A stretch of DNA of 36,921 nucleotides from Opitutaceae bacterium (GCA_014376585.1 JACMRG010000027.1:1-36921); one strand, 5' to 3'; positions 7,153 to 16,068 are shown, counted from the first letter of the stretch. Made by a program: numbers and translations. Notes: generated by a model from the letters alone, not told the origin.

Positions 7153-9750
7153 ATGATTTTGATCCATCGCTTCGTAGCCTTCGCCGTTTTGGCGCTTTCT
7201 CTCTGCACCGCCCGTGGGCAGACCATCACCGTTTACAGTAGCGGCACGGTCGAGCGCGGCACTTCCCGCCAGCTCACCGGTTATGTGCCGCTGAGCCCCA
7301 ACACCGTCACGTGGTCCGTCAATGGAATCGTCGGTGGCGACGCGACGTTTGGCACCGTCTCGCAGACCGGTCTCTACAACGCACCGGCCGATATTCCCGT
7401 GAACAACGTCGTCGCCGTGCGTGCGACGAGCACCGCCTACCCGGCGAAGTTCGGCGAGGCCGCGATCACCATCACGCAGCCGCAGGTGTGGTTGTGGAGC
7501 GTGGCGCCGACCAAGGTGCCGGCCGGGAGCTTCACGATCACCGTGAACGGTTCAAATTTTCACGCCGGCTCGGTCATCCAATTTGGCGGCGTCGCGCTGC
7601 CGACCACGTTTATCTCGGCGACGGGCTTGCGCGCCACGGGCGTCGTCACCGCGGCGCAGGCCGGCACGAGCGTGAATATCACGATCTTCAACACCGGCCT
7701 CGGCGGCATGACGAGCACGGCGGTGAAACTCGCCATCACGGCACCCGTGCCGGTGAAGGTGACCTTGAGCCCCGCGACGGCGAGCGTCACGACGGCGACG
7801 ACGCGGCAGTTTGCCGCGAGCGTGACCGGTTCCTCGAACACCACGGTGACGTGGAGCGTGAACGGCATGGCCGGCGGCGACGCCACGGTGGGCGCGGTCA
7901 CGGTCACGGGACTCTACACCGCGCCCGCCACGGTGCCGGCGCCGGCGCCGGTGACGGTGCGGGCGACGAGCGTGGCCGATCCTGCGATTTCCGGGCAGGC
8001 GGTCGTCACGGTGCAATTGCCGCCGCCGCCCGTCGTGGCGGTCACGCCGATGACGGCCTCGATTCAGGCCGCGAAGGCGCAGCAATTTCTCGCCAGCGTC
8101 ACGGGCACGGCCAACACGGCCGTCACGTGGAGCGTCAACGCCATCACGGGCGGCAATACCTCCGTCGGCACGATCAGCGCCACCGGTCTCTACACGGCGC
8201 CCGCGTCGGTGCCGAATCCCGCGAGCGTGACGATCCGCGCGAAGAGCGTGGCCAACCCAGCCGCGGGCGCCGCCGCCACGCTCACGATCACGCAGCCGCC
8301 CGGGGGCGGCGTGAGTCAGGGCACGGAGAATCTCTCGGCAGGGCGTTTCCTGGAGCAGGCCGCGTTTGGCCCCACGCCCGTTGAGCTGGATCGCGTTAAA
8401 ACTCTCGGCGTGAACGCGTGGCTCGACGGACAGTTCGCTCTGCCGGAGAGCGCCATCGCCACGACCTCGGGCAACATGGGCCTCGCGACGTTGCAGGCCG
8501 AGTATCTCAACCGCCTCGCCCAGGCGCCCGACCAGCTTCGTCAGCGCGTCGCTGCTGCGCTGGGCCAGATCATCGTGATCTCGATCAACAAAAACAGCTA
8601 CCCCGACGAGATGGTGCCGTATCTCCGCATCCTCAGCCGAAACGCCTTCGGCAACTACCGCACGCTGCTCGACGAGATTTCGCACAGCTCGCAGATGGGC
8701 AAATATCTCGACCTCGCGAACAGCAACAAGCCCACGGCCGGCAGCGCCGCCAACGAAAACTACGCCCGCGAGCTGATGCAGCTTTTCACCATCGGTCTCT
8801 ACACGCTCAAACCTGACGGCACGCGCCAACTCGATGCGCTGGGCAATCCGATCCGCGCCTATGATCAGGCCACCGTGCAGCAGGTCGCGCTCGCGCTCAC
8901 CGGCTGGACTTTTCCCGGCCCGGGCAACAACAACTGGGAGAATTTCTCCGGCCCGCTGGAGGCGCGTGAGGTGAATCACGATACGCGGGCCAAGACGCTC
9001 GTCGGCCTCACGCTGCCCGGGGGTCAGACGGCCGAGGCCGACATGGCCGCGACGCTCAACTGGCTTTTCAATCACCAGAACATCGCGCCCTTCGTCGCCA
9101 CGCGCCTGATCCGTGCGCTCGTGACGAGCAATCCGACGCCCGCCTTTGTCGCACGCATCGCAGCCGTCTTCGCCGACAACGGCGCCGGCGTGCGCGGCGA
9201 TCTGCGCGCGGTGGTCCGCGCGATCCTCACCGATCCGGAGGCGCGCAACGACGTGCCGGCGCCCGCCGCGGGCCGCCTGAAGGACCCGGTCTACCACGCG
9301 GCCGCGTTTGTGCGCGCGCTCGGCGGCTCCATCTCGGCGACGAACCAGCAGGCTTGGACGTTTAACCGCATGAGCCAGACGCCGCTCGCGCCGGCCTCGG
9401 TGTTTGGATTTTATTCGCCGCTGTTCCGCATCCCGCGCTCCTCGCTCAACGGCCCCGAGTTTCAGATCTACGGTCCCACGGAATCCGTGCTGCGCGGAAA
9501 TCTCTTCTGGCAGATCCTCACGAATCCCGGCGCGGATTTCCCGGTGGACATCGCGCCCTTCGTAAACCTCGCGGGCAACACGGTCGCGCTCATCGACGCC
9601 GTGGACCAGACGCTCCTCTACGGCCGCATGCCGGCCGCGATGCGCCAGAGCCTCGCCAATGCGATCAACGCGCAAAGCGACCCGCTCGGCAAAGCGCAGA
9701 CTGCGATCTACCTCGCCGCCCTCTCCGGCTACTACGCCGTGCAGTATTAA
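7153..9750 (+). CDS. Secreted DUF1800 protein with N-terminal Ig-like and TIG-like domains
   Basis: An 865-residue exported protein. Residues 1-22 form a Sec signal peptide (hydrophobic VAFAVLALSLCTARG). Three Big-like Ig repeats (about 24-110, 199-288 and 289-381) share the pattern TVTWSVNxxxGGxxxxGTxxxTGLYxAPA. A TIG/IPT-like module lies between the first and second (about 112-198; APTKVPAGSFTITVNGSNF). The DUF1800 domain fills about 390-865 and begins RFLEQAAFGPT, with the typical NYARELMQLFTIGLY near 536-550 and TGWTF near 592. DUF1800 function is not established. These genes are regularly paired with a DUF1501 gene, as here (142 bases to the next start), which suggests a two-component exported system. 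The ATG at 7153 is supported by the signal peptide. The repeats point to a surface or extracellular location. Confidence 0.9.
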   Translation: MILIHRFVAFAVLALSLCTARGQTITVYSSGTVERGTSRQLTGYVPLSPNTVTWSVNGIVGGDATFGTVSQTGLYNAPADIPVNNVVAVRATSTAYPAKFGEAAITITQPQVWLWSVAPTKVPAGSFTITVNGSNFHAGSVIQFGGVALPTTFISATGLRATGVVTAAQAGTSVNITIFNTGLGGMTSTAVKLAITAPVPVKVTLSPATASVTTATTRQFAASVTGSSNTTVTWSVNGMAGGDATVGAVTVTGLYTAPATVPAPAPVTVRATSVADPAISGQAVVTVQLPPPPVVAVTPMTASIQAAKAQQFLASVTGTANTAVTWSVNAITGGNTSVGTISATGLYTAPASVPNPASVTIRAKSVANPAAGAAATLTITQPPGGGVSQGTENLSAGRFLEQAAFGPTPVELDRVKTLGVNAWLDGQFALPESAIATTSGNMGLATLQAEYLNRLAQAPDQLRQRVAAALGQIIVISINKNSYPDEMVPYLRILSRNAFGNYRTLLDEISHSSQMGKYLDLANSNKPTAGSAANENYARELMQLFTIGLYTLKPDGTRQLDALGNPIRAYDQATVQQVALALTGWTFPGPGNNNWENFSGPLEAREVNHDTRAKTLVGLTLPGGQTAEADMAATLNWLFNHQNIAPFVATRLIRALVTSNPTPAFVARIAAVFADNGAGVRGDLRAVVRAILTDPEARNDVPAPAAGRLKDPVYHAAAFVRALGGSISATNQQAWTFNRMSQTPLAPASVFGFYSPLFRIPRSSLNGPEFQIYGPTESVLRGNLFWQILTNPGADFPVDIAPFVNLAGNTVALIDAVDQTLLYGRMPAAMRQSLANAINAQSDPLGKAQTAIYLAALSGYYAVQY

Positions 9751-9765
9751 GCGGCGAAGCGCCGC
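9751..9765 (+). terminator. Hairpin directly after the DUF1800 stop codon
   Basis: GCGGCG-AAG-CGCCGC, a perfect 6-base stem with a 3-base loop starting at the first base after the TAA. No T run follows, so it is not a standard intrinsic terminator. It may protect the mRNA 3' end or attenuate read-through. Confidence 0.4.
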
Positions 9766-9766
9766 A

Positions 9767-9874
9767 GGTTGAGAGTTGAGAGCTGAGAGTTGAGGGACCG
9801 ATCCCTCGATCACTCGGACTTTCGAAACTCAGCCCTGCTCCTGATTCTCAGCACTCAACTTTCAGCTCTCAACC
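9767..9874 (+). repeat. Large imperfect inverted repeat between DUF1800 and DUF1501 genes
   Basis: The left arm at 9767-9794 and right arm at 9847-9874 (28 bases each) are built from GAGAGTTGAGAGCTGAG-type heptad-like units and are near reverse complements. In RNA, most differences become G-U wobble pairs, leaving only two true mismatches (C-A and A-A). A 52-base loop separates the arms. The right arm ends 17 bases before the DUF1501 ATG at 9892, so the fold could affect translation or differential expression of the second gene. Confidence 0.7.
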
Positions 9875-9891
9875 CATCCACTCCTCCTCCC

Positions 9892-11256
9892 ATGCAACAC
9901 GCCCACTTTATCTCCCGTCGTAATTTCCTCCAAAAAACCGCGCTGCTCGCCACCGCGACCGGCCTTGGCCGGCTCGGTATGCTCAATGCCCGCGCGCAGA
10001 GCACGTCCGTCAATTCCGACTACAAGGCGCTCGTCTGCGTCTTCATGCTCGGCGGCAACGACGGCCACAACATGATCGTGCCGCTCTCCGGCTCGGCGCT
10101 CGCGGCGTATCGCGCGGCGCGCGGCTCGCTCGCGTTGCCCGATGGCGACACCGCCGTGCTCCCCGTCTCGGCGAAGAACGGCGTGCCCTACGGCCTCAAC
10201 GGCGGCCTCGCCTCGCTCCATCCGCTCTGGGCGCAGGGGAAATTGGCCGCAGTTGCCAACCTCGGCATGCTCGTCCGCCCGACCACGCGCTCGCAATATC
10301 TCGGCGCCACCGTGGGCCTGCCGACGAATCTGTTTTCGCATTCCGACCAGATGGTCGCGATGCAGGCGGGCGACCCCCACGGCTCCGGCGGCTCCGGCTG
10401 GGCGGGCCGCATCGCCGACGCCACGCGCGCGCTCAACGCGACCTCGACATTTCCGCCGGCGATCTCGTTTGCGGGCTCGTCGCTCTTCTGCTCGGGCAAC
10501 GTCGTGCAATCGACGAGCCTCATTCCCCGTTTCAACCTCAGCGCCGACGGACTCGGCGCGTGGCCGGCGAGCGCCGCGGCGGCGAAGGCGCAGGCGCCCC
10601 AGGAGATCGTCACCTTCAACAGCGGCCTCTCGCTGGTGCAGGCTGCGAACGATGTGCGCGCCGACGGCATCGAGCTCAACGGCATGCTCACCGGTCTCGG
10701 TAGCGGCAATGTCGCGACGCCGTTCCCCGGCACGGGTATCGGCCAGCAGTTGAAACAAGTCGCGCAGATCATCGCGCTGCGCGGCAACACCGGCATGAAG
10801 CGCCAGGTGTTTTTCTGTGCGCTCGGCGGTTTCGATACCCACTCGGCGCAGAGCTGGTCGCAGATGGATCTGCTGCGGCAACTCGCCGACGGCATGGCGG
10901 CGTTCTATAACGCGACGGCCGAGATGGGCCTCGCGGAACAGGTCACGACGTTTACCGCGAGCGAGTTTGGCCGCAGCCTGCAACCGAGCGGCACCGGCAC
11001 CGATCACGGTTGGGGCAACCATCATCTCGTGATGGGTGGCGCCGTGCGCGGCGGCGATCTCTACGGCACGTTTCCCGATCTCTCGCTCGGCGGGCCCGAC
11101 GACACGGGTGGGCGCGGCGTGCTCATCCCGACGACCTCGCTCGACCAGTTCGGCGGCACGTGCGCGAAGTGGTTCGGCGTGAGCCCGGCGGACATGGGCT
11201 CGGTGTTTCCCAACCTCGGGAACTTCGCGACGCAGGATCTGGGTTTTGTCGTGTAG
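9892..11256 (+). CDS. Tat-exported DUF1501 protein (partner of DUF1800)
   Basis: A 454-residue protein of the DUF1501 family, distantly related to the alkaline phosphatase/sulfatase superfamily. It starts with a twin-arginine signal (SRRNFLQK at 8-15, hydrophobic segment, ARAQ cleavage near 36). The mature part opens with LVCVFMLGGNDGHNMIVPL, the usual DUF1501 opening, and carries FDTHSAQSW (about 310), TASEFGRSLQPSGTGTDHGWGNH (about 357-379) and GGAVRGGDLYGTFP. The reading frame is open back to 9790, but the ATG at 9892 gives the Tat signal and is preferred. It follows the DUF1800 gene in the same orientation and the two probably form one transcript. Members of the family are thought to act outside the cytoplasm; the reaction is unknown. 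Confidence 0.9.
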   Translation: MQHAHFISRRNFLQKTALLATATGLGRLGMLNARAQSTSVNSDYKALVCVFMLGGNDGHNMIVPLSGSALAAYRAARGSLALPDGDTAVLPVSAKNGVPYGLNGGLASLHPLWAQGKLAAVANLGMLVRPTTRSQYLGATVGLPTNLFSHSDQMVAMQAGDPHGSGGSGWAGRIADATRALNATSTFPPAISFAGSSLFCSGNVVQSTSLIPRFNLSADGLGAWPASAAAAKAQAPQEIVTFNSGLSLVQAANDVRADGIELNGMLTGLGSGNVATPFPGTGIGQQLKQVAQIIALRGNTGMKRQVFFCALGGFDTHSAQSWSQMDLLRQLADGMAAFYNATAEMGLAEQVTTFTASEFGRSLQPSGTGTDHGWGNHHLVMGGAVRGGDLYGTFPDLSLGGPDDTGGRGVLIPTTSLDQFGGTCAKWFGVSPADMGSVFPNLGNFATQDLGFVV

Positions 11257-11279
11257 AGGGTTTTAAAGAGCCTCTGCAC

Positions 11280-11367
11280 GGTGGGGCGGGCCCGCTGGTC
11301 CCGCCGCGAGCCACCGGCGAATCTTGAGCGTAGAACGGCGCGCCCAGCGGTCGCGCCCCACCTTTTT
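11280..11367 (+). terminator. GC-rich inverted repeat with T run after the DUF1501 gene
   Basis: The arms 11280-11305 and 11337-11362 are 26 bases each and match at 22 positions as reverse complements (first nine bases GGTGGGGCG perfect), followed by TTTTT at 11363-11367. It lies 23 bases after the stop codon. It can work as an intrinsic terminator. The size and the repeated GGGC/GCCC blocks also resemble a dispersed REP-type element. Confidence 0.6.
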
Positions 11368-11515
11368 GGCCGTTTGATGGCACCCCGCTCCCAGCAAACC
11401 GACGGGGTGGCGCCAAGGCGCCGGGAAGCAGGCGGGGCACGTCGCAGATTTCATCGCGCCTGGGGCGCTGGAACCTCGGCTTGCGCTGGGGTGGGCGGAG
11501 GCGGGAGGGTGAGGT

Positions 11516-12049
11516 GTGAATTTAGGTGAACAACTCTGCCTCGCCTGCGGCCTGTGCTGCGACGGCACGCTCTTCGACAACGTCCAGCTGGGCGCGGGCG
11601 ACGATGCGCAGAAACTGAAGGCGCTCGGCCTGCCCGTGGCGGTCACGCGCGGCCGGACTGCGATTACTTTTTTTCGTCAGCCGTGCGTGGCGTTGTGCGC
11701 GGATCGCAAGTGTCGGGTTTACGCGGACCGGCCGGGGCAATGCCGGGCGTTTGAGTGCGGGGTGTTTAAAGATGCGCAAGCGGGGCGAATCGCGGAGGCT
11801 GCGGCGCTGCGTTTGGTGAAATCGACTCGTAAGAAGGCCGACGCCATCCGCCAGCTCCTGCGCAAACTCGGCGACACGGATGAACAGCGCTCGCTGGGTG
11901 ATCGCTTCCGTCGCACGCAACGGCGGATGGAAACGGGCGACGTAGATGCGGAGGCCGGGGAGACGTTCGCGGAGTTGGGCCTCGCGGTGCACCAGTTTAA
12001 CCTGCTGGCGCACGATAAATTTTATACGCGCGTGGAAGCTGCGAGCTGA
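11516..12049 (+). CDS. YkgJ-family cysteine-cluster protein
   Basis: A 177-residue protein with nine cysteines in the pattern of the YkgJ/Fe-S or zinc cluster family: C8, C11, C14 and C15 in CLACGLCCDG, then C57, C61, C66, C76 and C81 around CRVYADRPGQCRAFECG. The family is thought to bind a metal or Fe-S cluster through these cysteines; its function is unknown. The start is GTG at 11516, which begins the family-typical N-terminus and follows a purine-rich GGGAGGGTGAGG. The C-terminal half (about 90-177) is helical and charged. It stands alone, downstream of a terminator-like repeat, and precedes the AT-rich restriction island by about 107 bases. Confidence 0.85.
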   Translation: MNLGEQLCLACGLCCDGTLFDNVQLGAGDDAQKLKALGLPVAVTRGRTAITFFRQPCVALCADRKCRVYADRPGQCRAFECGVFKDAQAGRIAEAAALRLVKSTRKKADAIRQLLRKLGDTDEQRSLGDRFRRTQRRMETGDVDAEAGETFAELGLAVHQFNLLAHDKFYTRVEAAS

Positions 12050-12156
12050 GGCCCGATCCTCGGAGCGAGGTGTAGGGTTGGACGCGATGTCGAGCTAGTT
12101 GCTCCTTCGGACTTGCCGCTAAACGTGTTCCGTTCTTCCTGAAAGTTGTCTAACCC

Positions 12157-15100
12157 GTGCCAGATCCCATCGCAAAAATTTTCTCTTCAGCCGCTTGGGT
12201 CGATCTGCCCACGGCGAGATTTTTTGGCAGCATCAAAGAACAGGCTGCGGACTCCGATGCTCGTGTGCATCTACATCACTCCAGAAGGTTTTACGAAAAA
12301 GAATCATGGGGCGGAGTAATTACCGTCGAAAACCGTCCGGCTGTTTATCTTTTACGCAGACCACGTTGCGATTTTGAAGCAGAATCGAGGCTTCATCGCA
12401 GTCTGTGGAATCAAGGCGTGGCCCATTTGCTGGTGGTGTGCGACCCGACAAACGTCCGCATCTACTCCGCGCACGCTCGGCCCCACGAGCATGCAATTCG
12501 TGAAGATGGACAAGACGAACGTCTGGTAGAAAGCCTACGCACGGCCGACTTTGCGCTACAAACTAGAGATTTCGCCCTTCGCTTGGAAACCGGAGCCTAT
12601 TTCCGAGAACATGCCCGAGCATTTGAAGCGCAACAAAACGTTGATCGTTATTTGCTTAAGAATCTTCGTGACGCCCGTGACGAACTCACAAGCGGGAGCG
12701 ACGGCCTGTCACGTCCCGCTGCCCATACTCTGCTCGGACGTGTTTTGTTTATCTGCTACCTGCGAGATCGAGGCATAATCGGAGCCAAACAGTTCGCTGC
12801 CGCAGGCGCCGACAAAGGAATAGAGTCACTACGAGAGCTTTTCACCCAGCAAACACCGGGCTCCGCTAAATCAATATTTTTCAAGCTGCTCCGCCTGCTC
12901 AAAGACGACTTTAATGGCAGCCTTTTTGACCATCCCTCGCGGGAGGAGGAGCGCGGGATTGAGCTGCGTCATATCAAAACTCTTGGCCAGTTCTTGAGTG
13001 GAGAAGAAATCGGTAAGCGGCAAATGGCTCTCGGATTCGCTGCGTATGATTTTGGACTAATCCCAATCGAGACCATCAGCGGTATCTATGAGGAATTTCT
13101 CGCCGCTGAAAACGCCGATGACAAGGCGGCGGACGGCGCGTTTTATACGCCAAAGCGCTTGGCTGAAATCACTGCCGATCTTGCCTCGGAAGAATGGTCT
13201 AGCTTGGTGGATAAGCGGGTGCTCGATCCATCATGCGGTTCAGGCATCTTTCTTGTTCTAGCATTTAACCGCATGGCGGAAGAGTGGAGGCACACCCACC
13301 CGCATCAACGTCATCGCACTCGAGCTGATGCCTTAAGAAACATGCTCACGCACCAGATCTGTGGCGTGGATGTAAATCGCACGGCGTGCCGCATCGCGGC
13401 TTTCAGTCTATACGTAGCATTCTTCGATCAATTCACTCCGCGCGATCTCGATGAAGTGCGGGCCAGTCTGGCCGTTGATGGCCAGAAAGTATTGCCACCT
13501 CTCCTACCCGAAGAGGATGCCTTGTCCACCGAACGAGTGGAGGGCGGGCTTTTGGATCAGAATTTCTTTGAGCTCACCCTTGAGCGTCTTGGCACGTTCG
13601 ACCTCATTTTAGGCAACCCGCCTTGGGTCGGTCGCAATCAAGTGCTCGATCAGAAAATGGTGAAATGGGTGGAAGGAGCGCGTGCCACGCACCGCTCTCC
13701 ACTTATGACAGCGCGGCAGAAAAAAGCGCCTCTCGCCGCTTACCTTCCACAGAACCAATCCGCCCACGCTTTTATGTGGAAAGTGCGTGATCATTTGGCA
13801 CCGGGAATCGGTCGTGCCTGCTTGATCCTCCCGTCGAAAGTATGGCTCAACAAGGATACGAATGAGTTCCAGCGATACTGGTCACGTGCGGTGACTTTAG
13901 AGGGGGTGGTCCAACTTTCTGATGCACGGAAAATCTTGTTTGATGACGCTGTTTGCCCATGCACGCTTGCTCGCTTTACCGCGTCTCCCCCTCCGTCCGA
14001 TCATACGATTAACTATATTGTTCCCAAGGTCGAAGTCAGTGAACCAGGAGAACTCGGATGCATGGTGCTTCCCGATGATCATAAGCGCGTAACTCAGATC
14101 GAATGGCAGAATGCGGCAGATGCCGGACTCGCTACCGTGCTCTGGAAAAAGCGATTCTGGGGAACCCTTGCTGATGAATTACTGATCGAGCGTTTGCTGA
14201 AGCTTCCCAGTATCGATGATCTCGCCGGGCTCGAACGTGAAAAGAAGCGCTGGTTAAAGGGCCAAGGCTTTCAACCTAACTCCAAAGGTAATGCCAAAAA
14301 GCCTGTGCCGGTTTTTTGGAAGCCTACCGACGCATTTTTAGACGCACGTTCAGAAGGATTAGATTTGGTGCTTTTCGAAGAGGACACCCACGAAATTGGG
14401 ACACCCTACAAATCACTTTATTTCGCCAGAAATCCGCTGATTTATCGTCCCCCCATGGTATTGACCAATCAAGGCTTTGATTGGGCTGCTTATTGTGACT
14501 TCCCTGTCCTATTTCAAGCGGCCATCCAGTCCATTCACGGCGATCCTAAAGATGCCCACCTTCTTAAGTTTCTAGCCGGATATTTAGGTTCCGATTTAGC
14601 CCATTACTTCGCATTCCATACTTCTGCAAACTGGGGCATTGAGCGGGATAAAGTTCATTTAGAAGAAGTATTGCGCGCCCCGTTTCCTCTTCCAGAGCAA
14701 CAAACTGATCCTAAGCGAGCAGTTGCGATCGTCCATGAGGTCGGCGCGGAGATGGAGCGAGTGAAGCGCGAGATTCGAGGAAACTTTCTTCGGCGCGAAG
14801 CGGCCGTGCGGTTGGCACGTGAAAAAATCAACGGATTGGTTTTCGATTATTTCGGCCTTTCAGAGCATGAACGCGCTCTCGTGGCGGATACAATTAATGT
14901 GGCGATTCCAAGTTCCACGCCGGCCTCTCGTAAGCGAGCGATGGAAATTCCTTCCATCAAATCCACCACATCAGACGAACGGTTTGCCTACGCAAAAAAC
15001 TTGGTGACGAACTTCTCGCGCTGGGGCGGCGCGAACGCCGCCACGCTGGCAGTAGAAATCCACGTCTCAAACCGGTCCGGTCTGGCCGCCTTGGTGCTTA

Positions 15101-15372
15101 GTCCCTCCAGACAAAAAATATCGCCGAAAGAATCTTTAGCTGAAGGTGAAGCAAGCGTCCTCTTGGAACGCATCCACAGGCAGATGCGACGTGAGTATCA
15201 ATCAGCCCCTATTCCCTACCATCGCGGATGCGCCATATTAGAAGAAGATCGCATCGTCATGCTTAAGCCTCTGGCTCTTCGACATTGGACTTACAGCGCG
15301 GCATTTGCCGACGCAGGACAACTCGCAGGCGCGCTGTTAAGAGACTCCATGCCGCCCGTCACGGAGAAGTAA
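12157..15372 (+). CDS. Eco57I-like N6-adenine DNA methyltransferase of an R-M system
   Basis: A 1071-residue protein starting at GTG 12157. The methyltransferase core shows SAM motif I DPSCGSGIF at 357-365 and the N6-adenine catalytic motif NPPW at 487-490 (LILGNPPWVGRN). A helical region precedes the core (about 165-330, with LLGRVLFICYLRDRGII) and a large C-terminal part (about 560-1071) probably recognises the target. Type IIG enzymes of this size usually carry an N-terminal nuclease. Residues 40-115 look like that fold, but I see no D...ExK there. A separate PD-(D/E)XK-like gene follows directly, so the two probably make a two-protein system. Codon use is much AT-richer than in the neighbours (27 G+C of 60 at 14461-14520 against 42 of 60 at 22741-22800), a sign of transfer. 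Confidence 0.85.
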   Translation: MPDPIAKIFSSAAWVDLPTARFFGSIKEQAADSDARVHLHHSRRFYEKESWGGVITVENRPAVYLLRRPRCDFEAESRLHRSLWNQGVAHLLVVCDPTNVRIYSAHARPHEHAIREDGQDERLVESLRTADFALQTRDFALRLETGAYFREHARAFEAQQNVDRYLLKNLRDARDELTSGSDGLSRPAAHTLLGRVLFICYLRDRGIIGAKQFAAAGADKGIESLRELFTQQTPGSAKSIFFKLLRLLKDDFNGSLFDHPSREEERGIELRHIKTLGQFLSGEEIGKRQMALGFAAYDFGLIPIETISGIYEEFLAAENADDKAADGAFYTPKRLAEITADLASEEWSSLVDKRVLDPSCGSGIFLVLAFNRMAEEWRHTHPHQRHRTRADALRNMLTHQICGVDVNRTACRIAAFSLYVAFFDQFTPRDLDEVRASLAVDGQKVLPPLLPEEDALSTERVEGGLLDQNFFELTLERLGTFDLILGNPPWVGRNQVLDQKMVKWVEGARATHRSPLMTARQKKAPLAAYLPQNQSAHAFMWKVRDHLAPGIGRACLILPSKVWLNKDTNEFQRYWSRAVTLEGVVQLSDARKILFDDAVCPCTLARFTASPPPSDHTINYIVPKVEVSEPGELGCMVLPDDHKRVTQIEWQNAADAGLATVLWKKRFWGTLADELLIERLLKLPSIDDLAGLEREKKRWLKGQGFQPNSKGNAKKPVPVFWKPTDAFLDARSEGLDLVLFEEDTHEIGTPYKSLYFARNPLIYRPPMVLTNQGFDWAAYCDFPVLFQAAIQSIHGDPKDAHLLKFLAGYLGSDLAHYFAFHTSANWGIERDKVHLEEVLRAPFPLPEQQTDPKRAVAIVHEVGAEMERVKREIRGNFLRREAAVRLAREKINGLVFDYFGLSEHERALVADTINVAIPSSTPASRKRAMEIPSIKSTTSDERFAYAKNLVTNFSRWGGANAATLAVEIHVSNRSGLAALVLSPSRQKISPKESLAEGEASVLLERIHRQMRREYQSAPIPYHRGCAILEEDRIVMLKPLALRHWTYSAAFADAGQLAGALLRDSMPPVTEK

Positions 15373-15401
15373 TCCGGATCTTACCTGCGCTTCTAATCAC
15401 C

Positions 15402-16052
15402 ATGCTGATCGCCGGTTCTTCGCCTTCGCTGGCCGCCACTTTTTTCCCGGAAGGTTTTGTGACGCAGCTTCTGTCCTTTGTCTTGGATGCATGGAAAAGC
15501 CTCGCTCGCCCCAAACCCGGAGAAGTCGAGGAGCGCATAACTGGAAGGCTTTTCGAACACATGGTAGATGAGTATCCGCGCCGTGGCCTTCCATTGACCA
15601 TCATGCCCGAGACGCCGCTCTATGACGCAAAGACCGGCATCGCATATGGACGCACTGACTTTCGTTTCCTCCACCGCGAGATTCCGAGCCAGCGAGTTTA
15701 TCTGACTGTCGAAACCAAAAGATTAAATATTCCACAGCCTTCAGGTAGCGTGAAAGGAAATCTCAAGGCTTACGTTGGCCCCGAAGGAATGGAACGTTTT
15801 ATCTCTGGTAAATACAGTTCCGGACTGCCTGAGGCAGCGATGCTTGCTTACGTAATGGACGGAAAAATCACGGTGGCGGCGGGTAAAATCTCAAAACTCT
15901 GCGCTGTTTGGGCCACTCAGCTATCAGCCGTCAGCAAACCTGTGTTTGGACTACATCCGGTATTGGCGCCGCCACACGGATTGAGTGAACACGCACGCTC
16001 TACGGCTCATGGCGGTCCGATAAAATTACATCACCTCTTTGTTGCCGCTTGA
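15402..16052 (+). CDS. PD-(D/E)XK-like putative nuclease partner of the methyltransferase
   Basis: A 216-residue protein that I do not recognise as a named family. It contains what looks like a complete PD-(D/E)XK active site: E52 in a helix (GRLFEHMVDE), D86 in GRTDFRF and E104-T-K106 in VYLTVETKRLN, with strand-like stretches around each. This is the usual order helix-E, D, ExK. It starts 29 bases after the methyltransferase stop and shares its AT-richer composition, so it is probably the restriction or accessory nuclease subunit. The start is uncertain: ATG 15402 has no visible ribosome-binding site, while GTG 15459 has GGAAGG four bases upstream and would remove 19 residues. A role other than DNA cleavage is possible. 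Confidence 0.6.
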   Translation: MLIAGSSPSLAATFFPEGFVTQLLSFVLDAWKSLARPKPGEVEERITGRLFEHMVDEYPRRGLPLTIMPETPLYDAKTGIAYGRTDFRFLHREIPSQRVYLTVETKRLNIPQPSGSVKGNLKAYVGPEGMERFISGKYSSGLPEAAMLAYVMDGKITVAAGKISKLCAVWATQLSAVSKPVFGLHPVLAPPHGLSEHARSTAHGGPIKLHHLFVAA

Positions 16053-16068
16053 GTGTGGATTCACTCTA

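Noticed and set aside
7552-9813. 753-codon open frame antisense to the DUF1800 gene
   Set aside because: Arginine-rich, low-complexity translation typical of the opposite strand of GC-rich genes. The plus strand has a signal peptide and recognisable domains.
15285-15401. Upstream extension of the nuclease-like gene into the methyltransferase
   Set aside because: The extension overlaps the end of the methyltransferase in another frame and reads as arginine-rich shadow sequence.
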